Positions 45,020 to 53,862 of a stretch of DNA of 55,037 nt are shown one piece after another. The translations under genes and the position numbers were made by a program. A model generated the notes under the pieces. The model saw only the letters and a program-made list of their open reading frames with translations. It searched no databases and had not been told where the DNA came from. This DNA comes from Bacillota bacterium. Its GTDB lineage: Bacteria > Bacillota > Clostridia > Lachnospirales > Lachnospiraceae. Numbering within the stretch: the first letter of the stretch is position 1; every line of letters begins with the position of its first letter. The DNA is taken from NCBI GenBank assembly GCA_030526045.1, contig JAUNDN010000015.1, forward strand, positions 1-55,037. Direction: 5' to 3'.

Positions 45020-45589
45020 TCAAGCCCGTTTTCCCATCTCATAGTCCCGCTTCAATTCTTCATAAATTCGGTTGATGGTAAGTACCATATCATGATCACC
45101 CGCAATATTATCGGGATGAAACATCTTTATAAGATCCTTATAACGCTTTTTCAGTGCAAGTTGACTGTTTACCCCTTGAAAAAGCAGCTCTGTCAGCTCC
45201 ATGTTCCTGTCTGTTTTAATCGAAGAGGAATAAGCATTTTTCTCTGCCTCAAGCAGCATTCTTTCTTTTTCCAGCTTCTTTCGATCAGCCTCGAGCTGCG
45301 AAAAGCCGCTTTTTAAGATTTCCATTTTCTTGTCAAAAAAGGATTCATCCTGTTTTAAACGCTTTCGCTCAATCACCAGCCGATGATTTACTTCTGTCAT
45401 CTCTTCCTGAAACTGCTGTTTTTCCTTTAAGAACTTGTCTTCCATGCGTTTGAGTTCGTTTCGTTCAAGCTCAATGCGTATACTTTCTTTGAATAACCAC
45501 GCTTTCAGCTCTCCCAGCTCTTCTCCGACACCATCTACAAGTTTTTTTTCGAAATCCTGGTTTCTGATGGCCTTATCTGAATTATCCAT
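45020..45589 (-). CDS. coiled-coil protein with a C-terminal J-domain-like end
   Basis: About 189 aa. Residues 15-130 form a charged coiled coil rich in Glu, Lys and Gln. The C-terminal 45 residues resemble the core of a J domain: KKRYKDLIKMFHPDN gives helix II and the HPD tripeptide that stimulates DnaK ATPase, followed by INRIYEELKRDY like helix III. Helix I is weak or absent. A DnaK co-chaperone or a scaffold is possible. The ATG at 45589 is used; a GTG at 45619 is an alternative but has no ribosome site. Confidence 0.7.
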   Translation of the reverse strand: MDNSDKAIRNQDFEKKLVDGVGEELGELKAWLFKESIRIELERNELKRMEDKFLKEKQQFQEEMTEVNHRLVIERKRLKQDESFFDKKMEILKSGFSQLEADRKKLEKERMLLEAEKNAYSSSIKTDRNMELTELLFQGVNSQLALKKRYKDLIKMFHPDNIAGDHDMVLTINRIYEELKRDYEMGKRA

Positions 45590-45611
45590 AAACGAAGTCT
45601 CATCTTTCCTA

Positions 45612-45755
45612 TCAATCACAATAATAGAAATTATACCCGATCAGCAATAGCAATGAGATAATGATTAAGCCAATTAAAACATGATGCGACAGAAAAAGCA
45701 TGATCAACATTCCGACTGCAATCCAGAAAGCAATAAACCCTATCAGTTTTTTCAC
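45612..45755 (-). CDS. 47-aa two-helix membrane peptide
   Basis: GTG at 45755, with AGGTGAG and GTGGG sites upstream, opens a 47-codon frame (MKKLIGFIAFWIAVGML...) that ends in TGA at 45612-45614. Almost all of it is hydrophobic: two membrane helices split by SHH, then a short polar tail. No family is recognised. It lies between gerW and the coiled-coil J-domain gene on the same strand. Confidence 0.5.
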   Translation of the reverse strand: MKKLIGFIAFWIAVGMLIMLFLSHHVLIGLIIISLLLLIGYNFYYCD

Positions 45756-45807
45756 GTATACCCACTCACCTGTGCATCTTACTATATGTTATGCCGATCG
45801 ACTAAAA

Positions 45808-46209
45808 TTATTGCATATTATCCGTCTCTTCCGGAAATGCAATATCCACTGCATCGTCATCATCAATCATCTCTTCCTTCGGAGCAGTAAATTTATCAAC
45901 GATATCCGGTATCATATCGAGAACTTTCGTGACAGTATCCTGATTTTTGATATTTACAAGCTTGGTGCTTCCGTTTTTGATCACAAGAACAGCACTTGGT
46001 GTCAGTTTTCCTGAAAAGCCGCCGGCACCTCCATTCTTCTTATCACCCACATTTGCGCCTGCACCAACACCAAAAGTCACATCAACAAGCGGCAGGATAA
46101 TGGTATCACCTATTTTTGTCGCCTCACCCACCACCGTTTTCGTTGACAAAACGGTATTCATTCCTTTCATTAAGGATTCAATTACTCCCGTAAAATTGTT
46201 CTCTGCCAT
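45808..46209 (-). CDS. gerW: GerW/YtfJ family sporulation protein
   Basis: A 133-aa protein of the GerW (YtfJ) family, needed for normal spore germination in Bacillus. The pattern LMKGMNTVLSTKTVVGEA, a Gly-rich middle (FGVGAGANVGD, GGAGGFSGKL) and SAVLVIKNG is typical. It overlaps the DUF2953 gene by one base (TAATG), the same order as ytfI-ytfJ in Bacillus. Confidence 0.93.
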   Translation of the reverse strand: MAENNFTGVIESLMKGMNTVLSTKTVVGEATKIGDTIILPLVDVTFGVGAGANVGDKKNGGAGGFSGKLTPSAVLVIKNGSTKLVNIKNQDTVTKVLDMIPDIVDKFTAPKEEMIDDDDAVDIAFPEETDNMQ

Positions 46210-47138
46210 TATGCTGCCTCCCTTTTCAATAATCTGATCACACGACGAATATCTTTATGAAAATAAACCTTCCACGCTACCTGTATCAATCTGATTACAG
46301 TGATCCTTCCTTTCACAAAAAGATTACCTTCTATAATCTGCCTTTCAAAATCCGGAGTTATGCTGATATGATTCCCAATTACAGGATACAGCATACCATA
46401 GATTGCTAAAATTTGTCCTGTACCCGCCGGATCTCCGGTACCGATCAAAAGATCGCCACTAATTTTTCTTGGTCTGATACTTTTCAACAAAACTGCAAGC
46501 TGACTGCTGCAGACTCCGAAAGCACTTTGAAAGGCTTCGCTTCTGATTACTTTCAGGTAATATTCAATATTTTCCAGAATATGTTTTATCTTATCATAAA
46601 TTTTAAGGATTGTGTACTTAATATTTCTTATGATGTGTATGAGCTTTTTAAAGAACCCCTTCCAGGTTGGTGGCACCTCTGTCTTTTCTATTTCTTCCAA
46701 AGTCTGATGAGTATCATCTTCCACAGCATTTGTTTCCTTAATCTGGGGATTTCTTTGTTCTTCCTCTATAGCTTCCTTCAAGCTTTCCTTCGGACTTTCC
46801 TCAGAGCTTTCCTTCGCTTTTTCAGAAGATGATTCACCGGTAGACTTTGCTTTTTCAGGTTCTTGTTTTTTATCGGAGCGGAATATCGTGAAGCAGAACA
46901 CCCTGACTCTAAGATAAGCCGCATCGGGGTAAAGAAACCTCATATTTAAAATATGCAAAAGCCACGTTATCTTCACCTTTGCCTGTATAGGCTTCTCTTC
47001 CTCCACTTTCCGCTTAGCGGTAACAGAGTATCGTACCGGAACGAACAAGATCAGTATGAGAACTGTCAAAATAATTGCCAGCAAAATCAGCAGGAGGATT
47101 CCTAATATCTTTAATATGTTTAATAGAATAGAAATCAT
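46209..47138 (-). CDS. DUF2953 membrane protein (YtfI-like)
   Basis: A 309-aa protein. One N-terminal membrane helix (about residues 5-33), VPVRYSVTAKR just after it, then a highly charged Glu/Lys/Ser-rich linker (about 80-165) and a basic C-terminal domain ending with LLIGTGDPAGTGQILAIYG, the DUF2953 signature. The position directly before gerW matches YtfI. Function is unknown. It overlaps the upstream gene by four bases. Confidence 0.88.
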   Translation of the reverse strand: MISILLNILKILGILLLILLAIILTVLILILFVPVRYSVTAKRKVEEEKPIQAKVKITWLLHILNMRFLYPDAAYLRVRVFCFTIFRSDKKQEPEKAKSTGESSSEKAKESSEESPKESLKEAIEEEQRNPQIKETNAVEDDTHQTLEEIEKTEVPPTWKGFFKKLIHIIRNIKYTILKIYDKIKHILENIEYYLKVIRSEAFQSAFGVCSSQLAVLLKSIRPRKISGDLLIGTGDPAGTGQILAIYGMLYPVIGNHISITPDFERQIIEGNLFVKGRITVIRLIQVAWKVYFHKDIRRVIRLLKREAA

Positions 47139-47473
47139 GTTAAGCTCCCGTTAAAGTCTTTTTGTAGTCTGACCTTTTGTTTTAAATATTCCTTCAGGTT
47201 ACAGTTTCCCGTGTTATTAAGACACTCCTGAGTAATTCTCATCACTATCTGAACTGCTTCATTATAATCAGATGCAATTCCGACCACAATGGGCGGATGC
47301 TTCCTGAAATACTTCTGCTTAAGGTATGCACTGTGAAACAGCTCCAGTTGATCGTTGCCGGCAGCAATTGTTACTACATAGACCTGTACTCCTGCATGAT
47401 GTTTTAGTTTCCATTTAATTTTATTGGGATTTTTAATGGTGTCCCCAACGTAAAGATATCGATAAAATTTCAT
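47135..47473 (-). CDS. 112-aa conserved-looking protein, unknown
   Basis: No family is recognised. It is a basic soluble protein without membrane segments; a short beta-alpha pattern (VQVYVVTIAAGNDQLELF, PIVVGIASDYNEAVQIVM) suggests a small globular domain. AGGTG lies eight bases before the ATG. It is the first gene of the DUF2953-gerW string, behind a promoter that faces the HD-GYP gene. Confidence 0.75.
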   Translation of the reverse strand: MKFYRYLYVGDTIKNPNKIKWKLKHHAGVQVYVVTIAAGNDQLELFHSAYLKQKYFRKHPPIVVGIASDYNEAVQIVMRITQECLNNTGNCNLKEYLKQKVRLQKDFNGSLT

Positions 47474-47519
47474 TCATTCAGCACCTGTTCCACAAATCTT
47501 TCACCTATTGCTTAATCAT

Positions 47520-47547
47520 ATCATAATTTATTAATTTACCAAAGCAA
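47520..47547 (-). promoter_or_regulatory. promoter of the DUF2953-gerW operon
   Basis: On the minus strand TTGCTT (complement of 47542-47547) and TATGAT (47520-47525) are 16 bases apart. Its -35 is four bases from the -35 of the opposite promoter. Confidence 0.5.
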
Positions 47548-47551
47548 AATA

Positions 47552-47579
47552 TTGACAAATCACCAGAATATCTTATACT
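47552..47579 (+). promoter_or_regulatory. promoter of the HD-GYP gene
   Basis: TTGACA (47552-47557) and TATACT (47574-47579) are 16 bases apart, about 60 bases upstream of the start. Confidence 0.7.
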
Positions 47580-47639
47580 TAAAATTGTATCAGTATTGTA
47601 CAAATAATTAACCAAATGTCAGACAATGGAGTGAACACT

Positions 47640-48698
47640 GTGAAAGATATCGCAAGAATGGCATTAAAACCCGGTATGGAGATTGGTGTTGATATCAAAA
47701 ATTACAAAGGTGAAGTCATTGTTCCAGCAAGAACAATTGTTGATAACAATGTAATCAATAAGCTGGCACGACATTATATTGTCTGTGTCACTGTCATGGA
47801 AGAAATCGACTATGCTACCACCCATTTCGAAAAAGTACGTTTAAGCAAAGGTTTTATTGATTTTAGTAAGGTATACAATAATGCTATGCCCAAATATAAA
47901 GAAATCATGCAAAAATTTGTATTTGAAGGCGTTCCTTTTCAAATGGACGAATTAATACAGATATATGAGGACATTACCTCCACATTGGAGAAGCCGTCCT
48001 ATCTTCTTGACTACCTCTATAATATGCTCCCAACTGAGGATGACTTAACCTATGCCCACTGTCTGAACTCCGGTCTTCTCGCCGGATTGTTTGCATCCTG
48101 GTTTTCCTTAAAAAAAGAAGAAACTCTTCTTCTGGTACAATGTGGCTTACTTTATGATATCGGTAAATTGAAGCTTCCAAATGAATTAATCTGGAAGCCC
48201 GGCAAGCTCAGTCAGCTGGAATTTGAAAAAATAAAGACTCATACCTTCCTTGGTTTCCAGCTTCTGCAGAATATGCCGATTAACGCCCATGTTTTAAATG
48301 CTGCTCTTATGCACCATGAGAAGTTTGACGGTTCAGGATACCCCTCCAAGCTTCACGATGTTCAAATTGATCTTTATGCAAGATATATTGCCATCGTGGA
48401 TGCCTATGAAGCAATGACTTCTCCGAGAACCTATCGTCAATCCAAAAATCCCTTTGAGGTAATTGCAATCTTTGAAAAGGATGCTTTTAAATACGATACC
48501 GATTTACTTAAGCCCTTCCTGTACCGAATTGCAAACCATCTAATCGGCATGAATGTCATGCTGAGTAATGACCAGGTCGCAGCCGTTATTATGGTCAATC
48601 CCTGGCATCTCGGAAGACCGCTTGTGCGCGTTATAGATGACGGTTCTTTCATCGATCTTGCGGCACGTCGGGATATATCTATCAGAAACATGTATTAA
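47640..48698 (+). CDS. HD-GYP domain protein with Tyr for His in the HD pair
   Basis: A 352-aa protein whose N-terminal 120 residues carry no recognised domain, followed by an HD-GYP domain (about 130-300). HHEKFDGSGYP is intact. The HD pair, normally LLHDIGK, reads LLYDIGK (codon TAT at 48153-48155), so one metal ligand is changed; AHCLNSG gives the first His. Cyclic-di-GMP breakdown is the usual role but activity is doubtful. The start is GTG 47640, with GGAG eight bases upstream, rather than the ATG at 47616 that has no ribosome site. It overlaps the facing PBP gene by four bases. Confidence 0.85.
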   Translation: MKDIARMALKPGMEIGVDIKNYKGEVIVPARTIVDNNVINKLARHYIVCVTVMEEIDYATTHFEKVRLSKGFIDFSKVYNNAMPKYKEIMQKFVFEGVPFQMDELIQIYEDITSTLEKPSYLLDYLYNMLPTEDDLTYAHCLNSGLLAGLFASWFSLKKEETLLLVQCGLLYDIGKLKLPNELIWKPGKLSQLEFEKIKTHTFLGFQLLQNMPINAHVLNAALMHHEKFDGSGYPSKLHDVQIDLYARYIAIVDAYEAMTSPRTYRQSKNPFEVIAIFEKDAFKYDTDLLKPFLYRIANHLIGMNVMLSNDQVAAVIMVNPWHLGRPLVRVIDDGSFIDLAARRDISIRNMY

Positions 48699-50146
48699 TT
48701 GGATGCATCAAAATAAGCATCAAAGATTCTTTTTGCGATTGGAACCGCATAATCTCCACCGGCTCCCGCACCTTCAATAATGATGGTCACGCAGATTTGC
48801 GGATCCTGCGCAGGTGCAAACCCCGTAAACCATGCATGACTGTCACCTTTTATTGTTCCATATTCTGCAGATCCGGTCTTTCCGGCTGCTGTATAGGATA
48901 ATCCCTTTAGCCGTGACGCGGTTCCCTCCTCCACAACATTCATCATAAGGTCCTGTAAAACCGCAGCTTCCTGCTCGCTCATCAGTCTTCCGTACGAAGA
49001 GGGCGAGAATGTCTTAATCGTACTCCCTGCACTATTCTTAACACACTCCGTCAAATAAGGTTTCATCAATGTACCGTCATTTGCAATGGAACAGGTTATC
49101 ATATTTAACAGAAGGGGTGTAATCGATGCCGTCCCCTGTCCGATTGCAATCTGCATCATATCAGAATCCGATGTATTTTCAAATACTTCTACCTTGCTGA
49201 TGCCTGACTGAAAAGAAACCGGTAGTTTCTGGTTAAATAATAGAGAATCAAGGGTATCCCCAAACGAATCCCGATCCAGTGAAAGACCAATATTGGCAAA
49301 GGAGGAATTACAGGATTTCGCAAAGGATTTAGTAAATCCTACCGTACCGTGAACACTGCCATGATAGCACTGAATACGATCTTCCCCCCTGGTTATGGAG
49401 CCATTACACTGATACTGATAATTTTGATAGGTATCCGGATTCTCTCTGATATATTCCAATGCGGTTATGATTTTAAATGTGGATCCCGGCGGGTATAATC
49501 CCTGTGTCGCTCTGTTCAACAAAATACTGCTTTGCGTGTCAGCAATCAGTGTATCCCACATCTCTTCTATTTCTTCCGGATTAAAATCCGGTTTAGATAC
49601 CATTGCAAGCACCTTTCCCGTACCGGGTTCGCTAACAATAACGGCGCCTTGATATACACCAAGTGCTGTAGATGCTATCTGCTGCAGCTCCACATCAAGT
49701 GTTGTGTACACATCATCTCCGGGATATTTTTCACCGTTTACATCAAGAGAAGCCTTTTGTGATAAAGGAGCATTGGAGTTAATGAGATAATAATTTGCCT
49801 GCGCTTCCACTCCCATCCTACCGTTGCTTGCATATCCCACCACATGGGAAAACAGGTTTTGGTAAGGATATTGTCTCTTTTCATTTCCTTCCTCATCTGT
49901 CACCGTCTGTGCAAGCACTTCACCATCCGCAGAATAGATCTTCCCCCTACGGTTCTGTGCCAGCAGCATCTGCTGTCTTCCGTTATAGCTATTATTGATC
50001 AACTCCTGCTGGTGGGTGATTGCATAATGCGTAATATAGCCCGCCATACAAAGAAACAGCAGCGTAAACGCCCATGTGACAATCATAATTTCTCTATTTT
50101 TCTTTTGGGGCTTGCCTTCTGTCCTCTTATTCTTCGTCATCTTCAA
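48695..50146 (-). CDS. class B penicillin-binding protein (PBP2/PbpA-like)
   Basis: A 483-aa transpeptidase that crosslinks peptidoglycan outside the membrane. One N-terminal membrane helix (about residues 24-43) is followed by a short dimerisation region and the transpeptidase domain with the triads STFK (catalytic Ser), SCN and KTG. It is small for the class, lacking PASTA repeats. TTG at 50146 or ATG at 50140 may be the start. It overlaps the FtsW/RodA gene by 20 bases, forming a SEDS/bPBP glycosyltransferase-transpeptidase pair. Confidence 0.92.
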   Translation of the reverse strand: MKMTKNKRTEGKPQKKNREIMIVTWAFTLLFLCMAGYITHYAITHQQELINNSYNGRQQMLLAQNRRGKIYSADGEVLAQTVTDEEGNEKRQYPYQNLFSHVVGYASNGRMGVEAQANYYLINSNAPLSQKASLDVNGEKYPGDDVYTTLDVELQQIASTALGVYQGAVIVSEPGTGKVLAMVSKPDFNPEEIEEMWDTLIADTQSSILLNRATQGLYPPGSTFKIITALEYIRENPDTYQNYQYQCNGSITRGEDRIQCYHGSVHGTVGFTKSFAKSCNSSFANIGLSLDRDSFGDTLDSLLFNQKLPVSFQSGISKVEVFENTSDSDMMQIAIGQGTASITPLLLNMITCSIANDGTLMKPYLTECVKNSAGSTIKTFSPSSYGRLMSEQEAAVLQDLMMNVVEEGTASRLKGLSYTAAGKTGSAEYGTIKGDSHAWFTGFAPAQDPQICVTIIIEGAGAGGDYAVPIAKRIFDAYFDASN

Positions 50147-51611
50147 ATCGATTACCTGCCTTACTGTTTACCCTTCTTGCCAGTTCTTCCTCAGAAAGAA
50201 GAAATTCCTCCCATTCAAGGTCGTCATCCTGATCTTCCTCCGTAGTAGTAACAACCCGTTTCTTCTTTTTCCTTTTTTGCTTTTTTAATTGCTTTTTCCT
50301 TTCTTGCTCTCCCTCATCCTGCTTGATCATATAAAGCCCTTCAATAATCGAGAACATGATCAAAGTAGTCAGCACTGAGCTTCCGCCGTAGCTGATCAGC
50401 GGCAGCGTTACTCCTGTAAGCGGTATGAATTTGGATCCACCACCTATTGTGAGAAATACCTGAAAAATATAGGTGACGCCAAGTCCGAATGCCGTCAGCT
50501 GATAAAATTTATCATTCAATCTGACAGCAATATTCATAAACATAATAAAGCAGCTGACACAAATCAGTATCAGACATACCGCAAAGATTATTCCGAGTTC
50601 CTCTGCTACGGCAGAAAAAATAAAATCAGCTTCGACAAAAGGGATTGAATCCGGCGTTCCTTTAAATAATCCAAGCCCAAACCATCCACCACTTGAAATC
50701 GCAAAAAGCGATTGTGTGACCTGGAAACCGGCAGAATCAATCACACTCCAGGGATCCTTCCATGCCTGTACCCTCACCTGAACATGGCGGAATACCTTAT
50801 ATGCAACATAGGCAGCACCGGTACCTCCGGCTGCTCCTGCCAGAATATATAAGAAATTTCTACTTGCCACAAATACCATCAGCACATATACCATAAAGAA
50901 AATCAGTGCACTGCCCAAATCTCTGGATATTACAAGTACGATTACATGTGCAGCAGCCACCACCGCAGTAGTAAACACCTCAAAAAAACCTGATGCCTTG
51001 TAAAGCGCACTTGCCACGAAGAAAACAAAGAGTATTTTTACAAATTCTGATGGCTGAAATGTAATTCCCGCAATCGAAAAGGACAGCTTACTGCCATAGG
51101 TTGTCTGACCCAGAATCATTACCACTGAAAGGGCAGAAATGCCAACTATCGCATAAATCCATTTCAAATTTTTCAAAAACTTAAACTTATGAACAAAAAA
51201 CGGCAGAATCAAAGCTATCGCCAATGATCCGGAAACAATAATAAATTGTTTAATCGCTTTGTTCAGATCCAGTCTCGTCAAAATTACGAATCCAATACTG
51301 AGAAGCATACACATATTGTTGATTACCAGACGGTTGGTTTTCGGATACAGCATCTGAAACAACATAACTGCCGCATACAGCACAATCTGTTGAAATGCAT
51401 AGAAGAACAGATAGGTAATATCCCCTGTCTCAAAGCAGATTACAAGAAAGCAGCTGAAATGAAAAGCAAACATGATAATATTCTGTCTTGTATAGATCCC
51501 GCTTCTTCTCTCTTCATCTTCATAGCGAAATACAGCAAAGCATTCATAGGTATATATTGTAATCAGCAGTGCAATGACATACTTGGAAAATTCGCTGACA
51601 TACAGTTCCAT
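50127..51611 (-). CDS. FtsW/RodA/SpoVE family SEDS protein
   Basis: A 494-aa SEDS glycosyltransferase with about 12 hydrophobic helices and the family motifs FQPSEFVKILFV, SRDLGSALIFFMVY and the late FIPLTGVTLPLISYGGSS. The C-terminus is a very basic and acidic tail. It polymerises lipid II together with its class B PBP. Whether it serves division, elongation or sporulation is not told by sequence. Its ATG follows the U32 gene stop with no gap. Confidence 0.93.
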   Translation of the reverse strand: MELYVSEFSKYVIALLITIYTYECFAVFRYEDEERRSGIYTRQNIIMFAFHFSCFLVICFETGDITYLFFYAFQQIVLYAAVMLFQMLYPKTNRLVINNMCMLLSIGFVILTRLDLNKAIKQFIIVSGSLAIALILPFFVHKFKFLKNLKWIYAIVGISALSVVMILGQTTYGSKLSFSIAGITFQPSEFVKILFVFFVASALYKASGFFEVFTTAVVAAAHVIVLVISRDLGSALIFFMVYVLMVFVASRNFLYILAGAAGGTGAAYVAYKVFRHVQVRVQAWKDPWSVIDSAGFQVTQSLFAISSGGWFGLGLFKGTPDSIPFVEADFIFSAVAEELGIIFAVCLILICVSCFIMFMNIAVRLNDKFYQLTAFGLGVTYIFQVFLTIGGGSKFIPLTGVTLPLISYGGSSVLTTLIMFSIIEGLYMIKQDEGEQERKKQLKKQKRKKKKRVVTTTEEDQDDDLEWEEFLLSEEELARRVNSKAGNRFEDDEE

Positions 51612-53804
51612 CTATTCAACTCCTCTTTTATAGTGTCCCGTTGTATATTCCTGATAAGGAGGCTCCTCATAGCAATCCGTTATCCTCCTAAAATAACGAA
51701 TTACCTCCTTCGTTTCTCTTCCGTTTTCAGTCGTAAAATCAAGCCTTCCGGCATGTAACAGATGCATATTTTCCTGAAGAAATTTATGGAGAGAAAGCGG
51801 TACACTATTATAAACAATATTATAACAGCAAAGACAGTCATGAAAGACCGGAAATATTTTCCCATAACGATCCTTCAGTGAAATCAATCCTAATTGTTTT
51901 GTGCAGCTGCCGGTGGTTTTCTGCAGACAATTTGCTGTTATCATCATTGGCAGTCTTCCGTATAATATTGCGGAACAGCAGGCATTGTCATCCATACAGA
52001 TCTTTTGTAGCTTACTTAATTCATTTCGGTTGCATTCTATCGGGAGATAAAATTCAGCCGTTTCCCCTTCAAAAAAGCGGATGCTTTCCCTGTTCCAAAG
52101 ATACATCCCGGAATCAAGCACCAGCTTATCCTTATCAAGATATTCTTTGAAATAGCCAAAGCTTTCAAGATTTCTGATAAGTACGCCCGAAAACAATCCT
52201 GATTCAACCGCATGTCTGATTTCAGTAAGGTAACCGAATTCTTTTTTTCTGACAATATAAGGCGCCGCAACATAAAGAGCGGGGAATTCTTTCTTACCAC
52301 TATTTTCTGAGTATAACAGTTCTTGAATCTTTTGCACGCCATCTATAATCAGAAGGCTATAATCAATATAAATCCTTGTCGGCTTTTGCTCAAGTGCCGC
52401 AATAAGCTGTTCTTTGGTACGTACAGCTACATGCAGGCTCAGATTTACTGTAGAAGAAGCCGAATGTATTCCGCCATCACTGCTTTGTTCTGTATCTTTC
52501 AAAACAGTTTTTCGTTCCTCAAACAGAAGTCCGTTTTGTCTGATGAGTTCTTCTTCCATCTTAAGAATTGCACGTCTTCTCAAATCATTCAAGGCACCAA
52601 TCGGCATAAATATCTGACCTTTACAGGACACTTTAACTTCATCAATAACAATTGTAGAATTTCCGCTTTTTTTAATCTGCTTAACAATTTTTTCGTCAGA
52701 AAGCGGCTGTTTTTGCGCCAATTGGACAATATCACCGATAGCTCTTATGCTTCGATCTTCCGCCTTCAATAAAAGCTCAGCCGGCTTTCCTGCTTCAAGA
52801 ATGATTTCCGCCTTTGCGTTTACCCCCGGTTCCCTCTCAATATATTCCTGCTCAATTGTCCTTAAGAGGCTTTCATCAGTTTCAGAATAAGCCGGGGAGT
52901 TTAAGGTGATCATATCTTGTCCATTATGTCGATGATAATAACCATCACCGATTTCACTGCGAATATACAGTGCATTCAACCTGTCCATATCTCTCTTATC
53001 AACATGATAGTTATCGCGATCTTCATAATAAAGATCAATATATTTGCGGTAAATGGCAGTAACGCCTGCTGCATAAGCAGGCTTTTTCATTCTCCCCTCA
53101 ATCTTAAAGGAATCGATCCCGGCATCAATCAACTGCGGAATTAATTCAATTGTACACATATCACGCATACTCAATGGGTATTGTTCCCTGCCACCATCTA
53201 CCCGATAAGGCAGCCTGCAGGGTTGTGCACATCTTCCTCTGTTGCCGCTTCTTCCGCCTAAAATACTGCTAAACAAGCACTGCCCGGAATAACAATAGCA
53301 CATTGCACCATGAATAAATGCTTCTATTTCGATTCCGGTGGTTTGCTTAATCTCCTGTATTTCCTCAAGTGAAAGCTCTCTTGCCGGGACAATTCGGGAA
53401 ACACCCTCTTCCTTTATCAATTTCGTTCCTAAACTTCCCGTTAATGACATCTGGGTGCTTGCATGGAGCGCAAGACCGGGAAAATGCTTTTTAATAAAGC
53501 GAAGTGCCCCCAAATCCTGAACAATCACGCCATCTAAGCCACTTTCATAATAAGGCAATAAAAAAGTATAAATATCATCCAGTTCATTTTCCTTGACCAA
53601 CGTATTGATCGTCAGATAGATTCTCTTTCCAAACACATGGGCAAAGTGAATCCCATCACAGATTTCTTCACGTGAAAAATTGTCTGCGTATGCACGGGCG
53701 CTATATTTTTCTCCACCCAGATAAACGGCATCTGCACCGGCATTGATTGCACCCATAAGCGCATCATAGTTTCCTGCCGGAGCCAGTAATTCAACTTTAT
53801 TCAT
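51612..53804 (-). CDS. U32 family peptidase
   Basis: A 730-aa U32 peptidase with a C-terminal DUF3656-like part. The signature EAFIHGAMCYCYSGQC...GNRGRCAQPCR, with its Cys cluster, is complete. Members such as RlhA modify rRNA and others have collagenase activity; the role here is open. The ATG at 53804 has GGGGAG four bases upstream. It is followed without a gap by the FtsW-like gene. Confidence 0.92.
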   Translation of the reverse strand: MNKVELLAPAGNYDALMGAINAGADAVYLGGEKYSARAYADNFSREEICDGIHFAHVFGKRIYLTINTLVKENELDDIYTFLLPYYESGLDGVIVQDLGALRFIKKHFPGLALHASTQMSLTGSLGTKLIKEEGVSRIVPARELSLEEIQEIKQTTGIEIEAFIHGAMCYCYSGQCLFSSILGGRSGNRGRCAQPCRLPYRVDGGREQYPLSMRDMCTIELIPQLIDAGIDSFKIEGRMKKPAYAAGVTAIYRKYIDLYYEDRDNYHVDKRDMDRLNALYIRSEIGDGYYHRHNGQDMITLNSPAYSETDESLLRTIEQEYIEREPGVNAKAEIILEAGKPAELLLKAEDRSIRAIGDIVQLAQKQPLSDEKIVKQIKKSGNSTIVIDEVKVSCKGQIFMPIGALNDLRRRAILKMEEELIRQNGLLFEERKTVLKDTEQSSDGGIHSASSTVNLSLHVAVRTKEQLIAALEQKPTRIYIDYSLLIIDGVQKIQELLYSENSGKKEFPALYVAAPYIVRKKEFGYLTEIRHAVESGLFSGVLIRNLESFGYFKEYLDKDKLVLDSGMYLWNRESIRFFEGETAEFYLPIECNRNELSKLQKICMDDNACCSAILYGRLPMMITANCLQKTTGSCTKQLGLISLKDRYGKIFPVFHDCLCCYNIVYNSVPLSLHKFLQENMHLLHAGRLDFTTENGRETKEVIRYFRRITDCYEEPPYQEYTTGHYKRGVE

Positions 53805-53832
53805 TACACTCCCCATTACTTTCACAAGTAAC

Positions 53833-53856
53833 AAAAAGCTGTCCTATTAAGACAGC
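53833..53856 (-). terminator. terminator after zapA
   Basis: GCTGTC (53838-53843) pairs with GACAGC (53851-53856), followed on the minus strand by five T. It overlaps the leader of the U32 gene. Confidence 0.75.
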
Positions 53857-53862
53857 CTTTGG

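Noticed and set aside
47616-47639. ATG start of the HD-GYP gene at 47616
   Set aside because: No Shine-Dalgarno lies before it, while GTG 47640 has GGAG at eight bases.
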